DNA of 64,000 nucleotides, taken from NCBI GenBank assembly GCA_020636375.1, contig JACJXZ010000006.1, positions 1 through 64,000 on the forward strand, given 5' to 3'. How positions within the stretch are numbered: the first letter of the stretch is position 1; each line of letters opens with the position of its first letter. Under the pieces are notes generated by a model that searched no databases, was not told the DNA's origin, and saw nothing but the letters and a program-made list of their open reading frames with translations. This document shows, one piece after another, positions 7,867-17,592 of this stretch. The translations under genes were made by a program, and so were the position numbers. Origin of the DNA: Lewinellaceae bacterium. GTDB lineage: Bacteria; Bacteroidota; Bacteroidia; Chitinophagales; Saprospiraceae.

Positions 7867-9485
7867 CAGCAATTCCCAATTTAATACAAAACTGCTCCCC
7901 AGCGGAGCGTGCCAAGAATTAATTCGCGCACCCCAAGCCCGGCCTGAAAGCTGACATGCCCCCAGGTGTCTGGCCAATTGCCCAGCTTTTGGCTTTTTCG
8001 GAGCCTGGAAGTGCCCTTTAGGCAATACGGCCTACTTTGCCAGCTCAACTACTGAGGGGCATTCTGGAGCTTTCACTTGGCTTTCTGTTTTAGATGGACA
8101 ACCCATATTATCCGCTATCCTCAATTATTTCATAACGCACTTTGAGCAGCCCAATGATCAGTTTGTAGATCACCTCCATAGAGGCTACAGTATATTCATT
8201 AAACTTTTGGCGGACTTTTTCCCACAAGGCTACCTTGGTTTGCGTTTTATGCCAGGCTGCTTGGAACAATTCGTTCCACCCTTGTTGCAGTTGGTCTACC
8301 AAGAAGGCTAACATCATCAGCAAGGCCAATACCGTGCACAGGTTTTTCTGCCCATGGCCGTAGTTGTGCTCAAAGTTGTAGCCTAGGTTTTTCAAGGTAT
8401 TGAATGTCTCATTCTCGATTTTCCACCGCCCTCGGCCCGTACGCATTACTTTATATACGCTATGTTTATTCAAATGAAAATCGGTAATCCAGGTGAAGCG
8501 CTTGTCTTTTTCCTTGCCCCTTATGTCTATCTGGCGGTAATCCAGGAAATTGACTTTTATATCCCGGTTGTCTGAATTAAGGGGCAGGCCATTAACGTAG
8601 CGGAATTGATGGATATGCTGGCCTTCTTCCCACTCATGCTCATTGATTTTCCCCTGCGCCCCAAGGCGCTCAAAAAGCCCAAATAGGTATTTGTTCCCAT
8701 CTGGCTTCACGCTTATGACAAAGCGGAACCTTTCCTTTTTCAATGCCCGGATATGAGGCCCGTTAGCGCTCAAGGCATCTTCTACGATGGCCACTTTCTC
8801 CTTGGGCAACAACTGCCTTATTTGTGGCACTAAACGCTTGGCTGCATTAGTTTCACAGTCATTCTTGGTATTGCCGTCTTGTTTCACAATAGGCTCATGT
8901 GCCAGGGGAAGCACTGTCTTTTTCTCCGGGTGGGTGATCACCGCGCTCAATAGGCTATGCCGATATTCTTTTATGCCGTTACTTTTGGTACACTCTAAAC
9001 ATTGCTCGCATTTAACTTTCTCTGAACTGTAATGGTGCACCCCGTCTATGCTAACCGCTATATGGCCGTTTATGTATTGGTATGCCCTCAACAACCCTGC
9101 CCTGCGCAGCTTCTTGGACAAGCCTGGATAAAGCCCTTGCATTTCTTTCAGCTCTACTTCATCCAGTATGCCCCGCATCCCGCTGTCTGAAGGCGCCTTT
9201 TTCACTTTGTATACTGTCCGCAAGTTCTCTTCACGGGCCGTGCGCTCATTGTTGAATTGAAGCAAAGACGGATACTTCAACGAGAAAACCGCATACCCGC
9301 TCATTAGCGCATCTTGCATCGTTATGCTCAGGTTGTCGTCCCGGTTATCCGTAAATCCCCTAAATTGCTTCGCCAAAAAAGCATGCAGAGAGTCTATCTT
9401 TATCGATTCCAGCTCTTTTCTCTCCCTTTTTGTCATCTCCTTTTATCCCTAATTTAACACTTTTCTATTAAATTGGGAATTGCTG
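7867..9485 (-). mobile_element. Complete insertion sequence, IS4-superfamily-like
   Basis: The ends CAGCAATTCCCAATTTAATA (7867-7886) and TATTAAATTGGGAATTGCTG (9466-9485) are perfect 20-bp inverted repeats enclosing one transposase gene, 1619 bp in total. No clear target-site duplication is seen: the left flank is the end of a palindromic element and the right flank (TCTCGCCACG) does not match it. This suggests a deletion or rearrangement after insertion. The terminal repeats and open transposase frame suggest recent activity. Confidence 0.88.
8108..9436 (-). CDS. DDE transposase
   Basis: A 442-aa transposase lying inside 20-bp inverted repeats. Candidate catalytic residues are the Asp in SIDGVHH (~160), the Asp in VEDALSAN (~225), and the Glu in RGRWKIENETFNTLK (~345), the last fitting the IS4-superfamily C-terminal signature. 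A Cys pair (KCEQCLEC, ~145) sits beside the first Asp. The frame is intact with no internal stop. I cannot assign the exact IS family; an unclassified or IS1202/ISAs1-like group is possible. Confidence 0.85.
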   Translation of the reverse strand: MTKRERKELESIKIDSLHAFLAKQFRGFTDNRDDNLSITMQDALMSGYAVFSLKYPSLLQFNNERTAREENLRTVYKVKKAPSDSGMRGILDEVELKEMQGLYPGLSKKLRRAGLLRAYQYINGHIAVSIDGVHHYSSEKVKCEQCLECTKSNGIKEYRHSLLSAVITHPEKKTVLPLAHEPIVKQDGNTKNDCETNAAKRLVPQIRQLLPKEKVAIVEDALSANGPHIRALKKERFRFVISVKPDGNKYLFGLFERLGAQGKINEHEWEEGQHIHQFRYVNGLPLNSDNRDIKVNFLDYRQIDIRGKEKDKRFTWITDFHLNKHSVYKVMRTGRGRWKIENETFNTLKNLGYNFEHNYGHGQKNLCTVLALLMMLAFLVDQLQQGWNELFQAAWHKTQTKVALWEKVRQKFNEYTVASMEVIYKLIIGLLKVRYEIIEDSG

Positions 9486-9497
9486 TCTCGCCACGCC

Positions 9498-9540
9498 ATC
9501 AAGACGCAAGGAGTTGACCTCTAGGGCTTTGCGTTCTTGC
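9498..9540. repeat. Short imperfect inverted repeat
   Basis: CAAGACGCAAG (from 9498) pairs imperfectly with CTTTGCGTTCTTG (to 9540). It is a small fold-back in the gap between the IS and the next gene. No other feature is seen in 9486-9625. Confidence 0.35.
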
Positions 9541-9625
9541 GGCTTTGCAAGAGGCGCAGTTTATAGGATACTCCCATTTTTCCCTACTGTCATTATAAAA
9601 AAGTCATTCTACAGTCACCTGCCAG

Positions 9626-10720
9626 TTATTCCTCCGGCTTTGCACTTAGCACTATTTTCTTTCTGTGCTCTTGCCATGGGCATTCCTCCGAATAAACACC
9701 ATGCTGGACGACATAGCATTTATTAATTGAAATTTGGTGTAAATCTTCATCTTCATTATTTACCGTATATGTGGTGCCACCAACTATTGGCCGCAGTGCC
9801 GTGCCGGTGTGACTTGTATCTTCCAGGTCGCAATTATTAGCTTCAAATATTCCCCACCACAAAGTTACCAGAGGGCTAGGGGCTTCATTTTCCATTTTAA
9901 AGGTGAGACTTTCTATTTTGCCCTCCTCCATTTGAATGCCCACCATATCAAATTTTGTAAGTGCTGCAACTTCAGTGCAAGTTGGTATATATGCGTATTT
10001 ACGGACTACTATATCATCAATAAAAACAGCACTGGCAGGAACTCCTTTGCCTGTTGGCTGTAGCGCAATATCTAACCATTGGTGTTCTGGAGTAATATAT
10101 TCGGAGGGTACGCTAACAACCGCACTAACTTTTTGCCATTTCCCTTTTTGTATGGGGTGTTGATAAATAACCGTTTGCCGCTGGACCCAGCACTGATTTA
10201 TTGCAAAGGATATATTAAGTTTTGGCTTTGAAAATCCTACTTGTACGTAGTTTTGAGAACATGGATTGATATTATTTCCATCAATGCCATATACCCACAG
10301 ACTTACTTCATATTGTGTGTTGCCTTGTATGGGCTCGGTAAGCTTAGTAACGACGCGCTCAGAACCTGAAAACCCTACATAACGGCGCCCCTCTCCATCG
10401 GGCCTAATGCTTACAGGGCCTGCCCACTTGTTTACAGGTATACCAAACAAGCAATCACTGCCTGCATACTGGGTATCAAAAAGGTCTGCTCTACCTGGGC
10501 CGGGAGCACAAATCCCTCCTACCAATCGGGTATCCCAGTGAGGTAAATGTGGTGCACGTGCCTGCCCTTCTTCAGTTGGGACCAATCCTTGTTCAAAATT
10601 CCAGTTTTGAACAAGGTTTTGTCCAAAACAAGTTAATGCGGAAAGCAATAGAAAAAATGTTATGTAGAATCCTTTTTGGAAAAGACAAATGATTGTGTTC
10701 TCTTCTCTGTTTTTTTTCAT
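9626..10720 (-). CDS. Secreted protein with galactose-binding-like domain
   Basis: A 364-aa exported protein from the ATG at 10720 (MKKNREENTIICLFQKGFYI). A signal-peptide-like segment ends near FLLLSALTCFGQ. The mature part starts NLVQNWNFEQG, the usual opening of carbohydrate-binding/galactose-binding-like jelly-rolls in Bacteroidota. A second region (about 265-345) is not recognised. No T9SS sorting domain is seen at the C-terminus (ends KPEE), so it may stay periplasmic or be surface-exposed by another route. It lies just downstream of the BspA-like gene on the same strand (about 40 nt), so the two are possibly co-transcribed. Confidence 0.75.
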   Translation of the reverse strand: MKKNREENTIICLFQKGFYITFFLLLSALTCFGQNLVQNWNFEQGLVPTEEGQARAPHLPHWDTRLVGGICAPGPGRADLFDTQYAGSDCLFGIPVNKWAGPVSIRPDGEGRRYVGFSGSERVVTKLTEPIQGNTQYEVSLWVYGIDGNNINPCSQNYVQVGFSKPKLNISFAINQCWVQRQTVIYQHPIQKGKWQKVSAVVSVPSEYITPEHQWLDIALQPTGKGVPASAVFIDDIVVRKYAYIPTCTEVAALTKFDMVGIQMEEGKIESLTFKMENEAPSPLVTLWWGIFEANNCDLEDTSHTGTALRPIVGGTTYTVNNEDEDLHQISINKCYVVQHGVYSEECPWQEHRKKIVLSAKPEE

Positions 10721-10758
10721 TTGATTGTATTTTAGGATGTACAAGTCTTTCTTTACTC

Positions 10759-12450
10759 CTACTCCACCACCACCCGCTCATACCCCACCTGCTGCCCCAC
10801 CTTCGCAGAGACATAATACAAGCCGGCCTCAAGCTGCAGGCGTTCTTGATGTTGCGTGGTGACTGCCGTGGGGGTGCTTTGCCAGACCAATTGGCCCAGG
10901 CTGTTGTGGATGGTCATCTGCAGTGGTTGTTGAGATGGATTGTCCAGGCTTAAGGTCAATGTGCCCGTGGTGGGGTTGGGATAAACTTGCATAGCCACAC
11001 CCTGGCCCGTATTTTCAAAGGCCACGGCTATAGTTTTCGAATACTCAAAAGCACCATCAAAATCAAATTGCTGGAGCCGGTAATAATTGATGTTTTTTTG
11101 GGGCTGGGGGTCTAGGTATTCATAGTGACTGGGGGAAGTAGTGGTTCCTTGGCCTGCTATAAACCCAAGGGATTGCCAGGCTTTGCCGTCGCTTGATCGT
11201 TGGATATAGAAGCCTTGGTTATTAGTTTCTGAAGTGGTGGTCCAGTGTATGATTATTTTTTGGGGCTGAACTTGTGCAGTAAAATCAGATAATTCTACTG
11301 GCAAGCTCGAACAATCAAATGCATCACCAGTAATTTGCCAGTTGTAAGTGCTAATTAATACGTTTCGTGCAGCCTGGCCATTGCAATAGATGAGACCATT
11401 GTTGTTTTCGAAGTTTATATTTGAAACACCCTGGGCTTCCCATCCTATAAGCGAATTATCATAATTGCTGATAGAGAGCCCTGAATTTCTTAGCATGCTA
11501 GACATACTAAAAACAGAACTCAAATCCCAATTACCTAGATTTTGGTCGAAAGAGGTGGCATTGTCAAATAAACCTCCCATGTTAAGTACACTTGAAGTAT
11601 TCCAGGAGGAAATATTACTATTAAAAGCAGTTGCACCTGTGAACATGCCATTCATGAAAGTAACACTTGATACATCCCAACTGCTAATATTACCATCAAA
11701 AGCAGTTGCTCCACTAAACATCTCCTGCATACTGGAGACACTTGATACATCCCAGGAATCCAAATTTTGATTAAAGGCAATAGCTTCTAGAAACATGGCC
11801 TTCATGCTAGTAACACTAGAAACATCCCACATGTCTAAATCCTGATTGAAGGTATTGGTATAAGAAAACATTTCTTCCATATCTTCAACATTGGATACAT
11901 TCCATGTTTGTATGTTTCCATTGAATAGGGTTGCGCCGACAAATAACTGTCTCATGTTATTCACGTTAGAAACATCCCAGGAAGATAAATCACCATTGAA
12001 TAGACTACAAAAACTAAACATTCTGGACATATCGGTTACATTAGATAAATTTGGTACATCTGTTGCATTATAGATCATATTACTTGCTCCGGAAAATGCC
12101 CTATGCATACCTGTCCAAGCATTATTTCCCCATTGCTCAATAGCAACCAGCTTACGTATATCTCCGCCGCCGTTGTAATTTAACCTGGGAAAACTGCCTT
12201 GAATCGCTATTGTATAAGTGCCAGCTATTCCGAAGTCATGGGTCACGTCTCTAGTGATACCAAATTGATCAAATATTCCGTCATTATCCCAGTCCACATC
12301 GTAGTTAATTGAAAAACAACACACACTTATAGTAATAGATGTTGAGTTTGATGAGCCAGGATTATCTGTTTTCCACGTCGTTATAAATGGCTGACATACA
12401 GCACAAAATGGAATAATGAAGTAAACTGAAAGAATTAATATGTTTTTCAC
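10759..12450 (-). CDS. BspA-like leucine-rich repeat protein, T9SS cargo
   Basis: A 563-aa exported protein from the GTG at 12450 (VKNILILSVYFIIPFCAVCQ signal peptide); an ATG at 12525 would put 25 non-signal residues in front. After a short N-terminal region come about eight ~24-residue repeats of the DUF285/BspA type (FNGDLSSWDVSNVNNMRQLF and similar, about 130-370). Then follow a domain of the kind usual before T9SS signals (LPVELSDFTAQVQ) and a type A sorting domain (VYPNPTTGTLTLSL, ending ERVVVE). Such proteins are surface adhesins; the ligand is unknown. Confidence 0.85.
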   Translation of the reverse strand: MKNILILSVYFIIPFCAVCQPFITTWKTDNPGSSNSTSITISVCCFSINYDVDWDNDGIFDQFGITRDVTHDFGIAGTYTIAIQGSFPRLNYNGGGDIRKLVAIEQWGNNAWTGMHRAFSGASNMIYNATDVPNLSNVTDMSRMFSFCSLFNGDLSSWDVSNVNNMRQLFVGATLFNGNIQTWNVSNVEDMEEMFSYTNTFNQDLDMWDVSSVTSMKAMFLEAIAFNQNLDSWDVSSVSSMQEMFSGATAFDGNISSWDVSSVTFMNGMFTGATAFNSNISSWNTSSVLNMGGLFDNATSFDQNLGNWDLSSVFSMSSMLRNSGLSISNYDNSLIGWEAQGVSNINFENNNGLIYCNGQAARNVLISTYNWQITGDAFDCSSLPVELSDFTAQVQPQKIIIHWTTTSETNNQGFYIQRSSDGKAWQSLGFIAGQGTTTSPSHYEYLDPQPQKNINYYRLQQFDFDGAFEYSKTIAVAFENTGQGVAMQVYPNPTTGTLTLSLDNPSQQPLQMTIHNSLGQLVWQSTPTAVTTQHQERLQLEAGLYYVSAKVGQQVGYERVVVE

Positions 12451-12786
12451 TGTTGTTTTCTTTAATGGTTCTATTGAGCCCAAATCAGGCAATTGACTTA
12501 TCAGATAGTCTCCCGCTATAATCAAAACCCAACTCTGCCCACACCCAACTGATCCTGACCTATCAGATTTAGGTGTACTAAAACACCAGCCAGATCATTA
12601 TCCATTTCATCTTTCTAATTGATTTCATTCCCAACAATTTAGGACCTTCGGGATAGTGATGTTTGCTCAATTAAAATCCACCCTACCTGAGCAAAAATCC
12701 TACGGGAAGGAATAAAAATCAGAACTCTAATGACTTTTTGTAATTTGGAGAGCAAATGCCGAGACCTTTGAAATAATTACCATCTA

Positions 12787-15700
12787 TTGGATACCCGAAC
12801 CCAAATACAACTACTGCTCTCTTTTCTGCTTTTTGCTACCAGCCTACTCGCGCAGCAAAATCCGCAGCCCTATTTTCACAACTATAGTACAGAGCATGGC
12901 CTGCCGAGCCCTGAGGTACATTGCGTGCTGGAAGACAGCCGGGGCTATCTTTGGGTGGGCACCGACAATGGCGCGGCTCGTTTTGATGGCTATTCCTTTC
13001 GGACGTATGATGCCAAAGATGGCCTGGGAAAGAATGTCATTCTGGAAATACTGGAAGATCAGGAAGGGCGAGTCTGGCTGAGCGCTTTAAGCGGTGAAGT
13101 GTTTATATGGGATCAGGATACGATTAGCCCCTATCGATACAACCATATTATTAAAGGTTACCAAAAAAAAATCAGTGCAGCTCAGCTCAGTTATCTTTCT
13201 GAAGACCAAACGGCCTACTTTGTGTTGAAATGGCTTGGGGTTCTAATAATTGACCGACATGGAAAGGACACTTTAATCACCAGTAATAGCCCCTATACCC
13301 ATCTTATTTATCATACAGCAGGCCTTCCTGATGTCCTGGAGACAGAAGTTTCCAGAATGGATGAAGCGGATTGGGGAGATAAGGAGAAATATATAACCGA
13401 AAATCAACTGGTTTCATTTGAATTTATTTCAGATAGTGGCCATTTTGGGCAACAAGTACCCATATATGCAAAGAAGGGAAGCTATAATTTTAGAGCCCAG
13501 TTTTTGTCCACCGGGGAGCTCATCTATTTTCATCATGGTAAATTGTATTGTTTTCAGGAGGGGCGACTGCTATGGGAAATGCCTTTTGACTTCCAGGCTG
13601 GCGAGATTACCGAAGATGCTGATGGTACGCTCTGGTTTTGTGGAGTGGGACAATCGACCGGGCTCCGCCGATTCGCGCATTTGCAAGCGCTGAAAAACGG
13701 GCAATACAATGATTTTTTAAAGGGAAACTCTATCGCTAGTATTTATTATGATGCACAAGGCGGGCTGTGGGTAGCAACTCTGGAGCAGGGACTATTTTAT
13801 GCGGTTCAGCCCGAAATTATCACCTACGATCAACGCTTTGGCCTTTCCGAAAGCTATGTCAATGCAGTGGCTTTCAAAAATGAGCAGCAAGTATATATGG
13901 GGTGCAAAAAAGGGGAGATTTGCCTGGTCGATATCGGGGAAGGACATATTATTGACCGGTTCAGTAATCTTCCGGGGTATGATAACTGGGATTTGTTATA
14001 CGACCCAAAGAAAGAGGTGTTATGGAGTAGTGGAAGATATTGGAAAGATGGTAGCTGGCATGTGTTGAAGATCAGACATGCTGTGACTCAAAGAGAACGG
14101 CTATTTTCGAATCGGGTTTTCCAAAAGCAGCATTTCACCGCACCTGGAGCCTTGCTGGGCTGTGACAATTCAGGATTTCATATCCTGGATACAGAAAATG
14201 ATACGGTCAAATTTGACCCTTTCTCATATGGCCTTCGGGAGCGTACCTATGCCGTCGATACCCGCCTGGATGGTAGCATCTGGGTGGGAATTAGCCGCGG
14301 TATTTTTCAGTTTATAAACAACAGCCTGGTAGCACCTGACGTAGATCATCCTGCCTTCAAAAACAGGGTGGAAGATATTGATGAAATGCCCGATAGTAGT
14401 CTGGTTTTTGGTACAAAAGGGTATGGTGTAATCCACTGGAAAGGCAAGGAGGTGATCACCATAAGTACAGCAGAAGGATTGACCTCCAACATGATTGAAG
14501 ATGTGCATGTCGATGAGGATGGGCAGTTATGGGTGGGCACTTTAAATGGCCTGAATAAAATCACCTTTGATAGTAATAGAGAAGCGCGTATTCGCAGCTT
14601 CACCGTAGCCAATGGGCTGGCTTCTAATGAGATTTACAAAATCAGATCAAATGCAGGGCAGTTGTGGTTGTGTACTTCCGAAGGGCTGATAAAATTTATA
14701 GAACCCGAGTTGGACACGACCGCTCGCCAGCCCCTTATCCAGGCACTTCACATCAATAATAGGCCTGTAGCATTGGCTCAGGAGCCGACGTTTCGGCATG
14801 ATCAAAACAATCTGGAATTTGATTTTTTGACCATCAACTTCCGGCAAAACGGCAATATCCGCTACCGCTATCGCATACAGGCTGATGCAGACTGGCAGTA
14901 CACTAAAAACAGGAGTGTCAACTATTCCCAATTGGCTGCCGGAACCTACCAATTCGAACTGCAATCGCAGAATGAATCGGGTTACTGGAGTGCCAGCACG
15001 ACCTATCGGTTCTCCATTGTTCCGCCCTGGTGGCAAAGCTGGTGGGCAATCAGCATTTTGGTGGTAACGGGTCTGGCAGGGCTGATTTACTACTTCAGAC
15101 GGCGCACCGCTGCACTAAGGAAAGAAGCAGCCATTCAACAGCAGATGACGAAACTCGAACGATCGGCCCTGCAGGCGCAGATGAATCCACACTTCATTTT
15201 TAACAGCCTCAATTCCATCCAGAATTTCATTCTCAAAAATGATAAGAAAAAAGCGGTGGAATATTTGGCGCGTTTTGCAAAATTAGTGCGCTACAATCTC
15301 GATCTGGCGATAGACGGCCATGTGACGCTCGCCAAAGAGGTGCAACTACTAGATCATTATCTGGCACTGGAACAACAGCGATTTAATCGCCAGTTTGATT
15401 ATCACATCGATGTAGAGGAAGCTTTAGACCAATATTCGGTAGTCTTTCCACCCTTACTGATTCAACCCTATGTGGAAAATGCGATCATTCATGGGTTAGC
15501 GCACAAGGAAGGGAAAGGCGATCTTCATATAGCCTTTGAGCTGCAAGGCAACGAATTGTTGGTCAAGATACGGGATAACGGTATCGGCTATCAGGAAACG
15601 AATGGAGCGAAGAAGCATGGCTTCAAATCCGTAGGGATGTCGATTACCCGAAAAAGGCTGGAATTGCTGGGCACATCCATGGAAAAGGCTGTTCAAATAG

Positions 15701-15789
15701 AGACGCTTTACGATGCCGATGAAAATGTGAAGGGGACGGAAGTAAATATTGTCATTCACACGAACACGAAAAGCAATGGAGAAATATAG
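12787..15789 (+). CDS. LytS-type sensor histidine kinase with reg_prop propeller
   Basis: A 1000-aa sensor: signal peptide (about 1-22), repeated reg_prop blades (LEDSRGYLWVGTDNGAARFD and variants, about 30-610) forming an extracellular/periplasmic propeller, a Y_Y_Y domain (about 660-740), one membrane helix (about 748-768), and a His_kinase domain with MNPHFIFNSLNSIQ (H802) and the ATP-binding YVENAIIHG and DNGIGY motifs. The start is TTG at 12787; an in-frame TGA at 12769 and no closer ATG exclude a longer form. It overlaps the response regulator by 14 nt, so the two form one unit. The 12526-12786 gap upstream should hold its promoter. Confidence 0.92.
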   Translation: MDTRTQIQLLLSFLLFATSLLAQQNPQPYFHNYSTEHGLPSPEVHCVLEDSRGYLWVGTDNGAARFDGYSFRTYDAKDGLGKNVILEILEDQEGRVWLSALSGEVFIWDQDTISPYRYNHIIKGYQKKISAAQLSYLSEDQTAYFVLKWLGVLIIDRHGKDTLITSNSPYTHLIYHTAGLPDVLETEVSRMDEADWGDKEKYITENQLVSFEFISDSGHFGQQVPIYAKKGSYNFRAQFLSTGELIYFHHGKLYCFQEGRLLWEMPFDFQAGEITEDADGTLWFCGVGQSTGLRRFAHLQALKNGQYNDFLKGNSIASIYYDAQGGLWVATLEQGLFYAVQPEIITYDQRFGLSESYVNAVAFKNEQQVYMGCKKGEICLVDIGEGHIIDRFSNLPGYDNWDLLYDPKKEVLWSSGRYWKDGSWHVLKIRHAVTQRERLFSNRVFQKQHFTAPGALLGCDNSGFHILDTENDTVKFDPFSYGLRERTYAVDTRLDGSIWVGISRGIFQFINNSLVAPDVDHPAFKNRVEDIDEMPDSSLVFGTKGYGVIHWKGKEVITISTAEGLTSNMIEDVHVDEDGQLWVGTLNGLNKITFDSNREARIRSFTVANGLASNEIYKIRSNAGQLWLCTSEGLIKFIEPELDTTARQPLIQALHINNRPVALAQEPTFRHDQNNLEFDFLTINFRQNGNIRYRYRIQADADWQYTKNRSVNYSQLAAGTYQFELQSQNESGYWSASTTYRFSIVPPWWQSWWAISILVVTGLAGLIYYFRRRTAALRKEAAIQQQMTKLERSALQAQMNPHFIFNSLNSIQNFILKNDKKKAVEYLARFAKLVRYNLDLAIDGHVTLAKEVQLLDHYLALEQQRFNRQFDYHIDVEEALDQYSVVFPPLLIQPYVENAIIHGLAHKEGKGDLHIAFELQGNELLVKIRDNGIGYQETNGAKKHGFKSVGMSITRKRLELLGTSMEKAVQIETLYDADENVKGTEVNIVIHTNTKSNGEI

Positions 15790-16525
15790 TGCGATAATAA
15801 TTGATGATGAAAAGGATGCCCGTGAGGCGCTCTCCAGTTTAATTGAGCTGTACTGTCCTGAGGTAGAGATCGTAGGTGAAGCCAATTCAATTCCAACCGC
15901 TAAGTCTTTAATCCTGACCAGGCGACCAGCTTTGATTTTCCTGGATATTTCTATTGGAGAAACCCTGGGGTTCGACTTGTTGCAGCAATTAGAGGCCATC
16001 CATTTTCAAATCATTTTTACGACTGCCCATAGTGAATACGCACTGCGGGCTTTCCGGGTCAATGCGGTGGATTACCTTCTCAAACCCATTGAGCCGGCGC
16101 AATTGGTAGCTGCTGTCGAGAAAGTTAAAAACAACCAGCTTTCAACCACTTTAAACCAACAACTGGCACAAATCCATCAATCCTTACCGAAACAAGACTC
16201 AAAACAACTGACAATTAACAGTGCAGACGGTATCTTCATCGTTGATCCGGATGAAATCGTTTACGTTCGCGGAGAAGGGAATTATTCCACTTTTTATTTG
16301 AAAGATGAAAGCACCGTCATCGCCTCCAAAAATCTTGGTTTTTTTGAAAAGGATCTTGAACCTCCCGTTTTCTTTCGCTGTCATCAATCCTTTATGGTCA
16401 ATACGTCTCAGATAAAAAAAATCGACAGCAAGGAAGGTATACTGGAGTTGAGAGGTGGCGCAAGGGTTAGCTTTTCAGCTAAAAAAAAGGAAGACCTACT
16501 ACGGTTGTTAAATGGCGAATATTGA
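15776..16525 (+). CDS. LytTR-family response regulator
   Basis: A 249-aa regulator from the ATG at 15776 (MEKYSAIIIDDEKDARE). The receiver domain has D10/D11, the phospho-acceptor D57 (IFLDIS), T in FTTAHS and K in LLKP. The LytTR DNA-binding domain (about 145-248) contains VRGEGNYSTFYL and the FFRCHQSFMVN motif. It overlaps the 3' end of the kinase gene, so it is almost certainly its cognate partner. Target genes cannot be read from the sequence; neighbouring surface proteins are a guess only. Confidence 0.93.
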   Translation: MEKYSAIIIDDEKDAREALSSLIELYCPEVEIVGEANSIPTAKSLILTRRPALIFLDISIGETLGFDLLQQLEAIHFQIIFTTAHSEYALRAFRVNAVDYLLKPIEPAQLVAAVEKVKNNQLSTTLNQQLAQIHQSLPKQDSKQLTINSADGIFIVDPDEIVYVRGEGNYSTFYLKDESTVIASKNLGFFEKDLEPPVFFRCHQSFMVNTSQIKKIDSKEGILELRGGARVSFSAKKKEDLLRLLNGEY

Positions 16526-16623
16526 CGTAACGTATAGTTTTGACAATTATGTATATTGTGTAATTATGAACACTACGAGTAACTATCGTACATTGAGCGA
16601 TAGTTACCACTACGATTTGATTT

Positions 16624-16740
16624 ATGTCGATCCTCATTACGATCCTGATATATGTGTTGGTGGCCAGGGTAGCGCTTACCCTCATTTTTTACTTTTTCCA
16701 GGACTATTTCTTCTTTCGGCCTGAAATTTTGCCCAAAACA
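16624..16740 (+). pseudogene. N-terminal fragment of an alpha/beta-hydrolase-like protein
   Basis: The frame reads a hydrophobic anchor then FYFFQDYFFFRPEILPKTFD, the usual opening of membrane-anchored alpha/beta hydrolases in Bacteroidota. It ends exactly where the IS701-like remnant begins (16741). No continuation was found beyond the IS right end, so the rest has been lost. Identification rests on about 40 residues and is tentative. Confidence 0.4.
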
Positions 16741-17572
16741 TTTGACTTTACTACTTTTTCCGGGCGTCAAGCCACAGCTTGCGTAAGCAAGAACCAAAGG
16801 CGGCGAATTTTGGCGGAATAACTTCCGACATGGGGCTGAAAATGGCTTATCGATAGTTCGGCCTTGCGCCATATCTCCAGCCTCACGGCGGAAAGTACGT
16901 CCGAGAAAGTGGCGCCCGTTTTGCGGTGCCACGCCGTGGTATTAGGCTGTATGGGATAGCGCTGATGCAAGGTGTTTGCCATCAGGCAAACGACAGACAT
17001 CAGGGCCATCAGGCATGGGGTTGAACGTTCAAAAACCAGGGCTTCGCCAACGCCGAGGAAAGCATCAACAAGCAACTTGAGTAGCACCCCCGACAACCGC
17101 CTGGCGGACCATTTGTCCTGGCTCAGCAGGCGGTGATATTTGGTAAAGCGGCGCTCCGCTTGTAACCCTACGCTTCGCAGCAGGTTGCATACCGTGCGGC
17201 TGCCTGGGCAAATGATGGCGCCAGTGATCAGCAACAGGGCTTTTGGCCATACGTCTTTACGGAAAGCCGTAGAAAAATCCGATATTGTGCGTTGAAATCC
17301 TGGTGGTAATGTTAGCATCTCTTGGAGGGTTGGTATACTCCAAAGATACTAACCGCCAGGATTTCTTCTCATCGTAAGGCTACCCGGTAACACTTGGCAA
17401 TCACGTTTCAAGCCAGAGTGCGCTGGGCATGCCTTCGCTAAAGCTCCGGCAGCCGAAGAAAAGCGCACCTTGGAGCCAATCGGCACAGGCCATAGGCCAC
17501 CCGGGTTTTGCCCTCCGATGAGGGCCAGCCTCGCACGGCGAGCACCGCGCAGGAAAAAGTAGTAAAGTCAAA
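16741..17572 (-). mobile_element. IS701-like insertion sequence remnant
   Basis: The ends TTTGACTTTACTACTTTTTCC (16741-16761) and its complement (17552-17572) are perfect 21-bp inverted repeats. The 832-bp interior carries an internally deleted transposase. The left flank is a truncated hydrolase and the right flank is a toxin start on the opposite strand, so the flanks do not belong to one gene and no target duplication is evident: a deletion probably occurred with or after insertion. It is non-autonomous but keeps both ends, so it could be mobilised by a full copy elsewhere. Confidence 0.8.
16767..17318 (-). pseudogene. Internally deleted IS701-family transposase
   Basis: The first ~95 residues (MLTLPPGFQRTISDF, GAIICPGSRTV, YHRLLSQDKWS) match the N-terminal part of IS701/DDE_5 transposases. 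The last ~45 (FSDVLSAVRLEIWR) match the C-terminal end. The central catalytic region with the DDE residues is missing, leaving 183 aa against an expected ~400. The frame is open across the deletion but the enzyme cannot be active. Confidence 0.72.
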
Positions 17573-17592
17573 ATCTTCTCCACTTTACTCAT
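17569..17592 (-). pseudogene. Toxin start codons cut off by the IS701-like element
   Basis: An ATG at 17592 overlaps the stop of the upstream small gene (ATGAGTAA) and reads MSKVEKI before entering the IS end at 17572. The overlap and the opening residues suit a PIN/VapC-type toxin, but too little is left to prove it. Confidence 0.35.

Noticed and set aside
16512..16724. 70-aa open frame after the response regulator gene
   Set aside because: Low-complexity Tyr/Asp-rich translation overlapping the more protein-like hydrolase start at 16624.
17401..17592. 63-aa open frame starting MSKVEKIL
   Set aside because: Only the first seven codons are outside the IS; the rest is IS end sequence, so it is listed as a truncated toxin start, not a gene.
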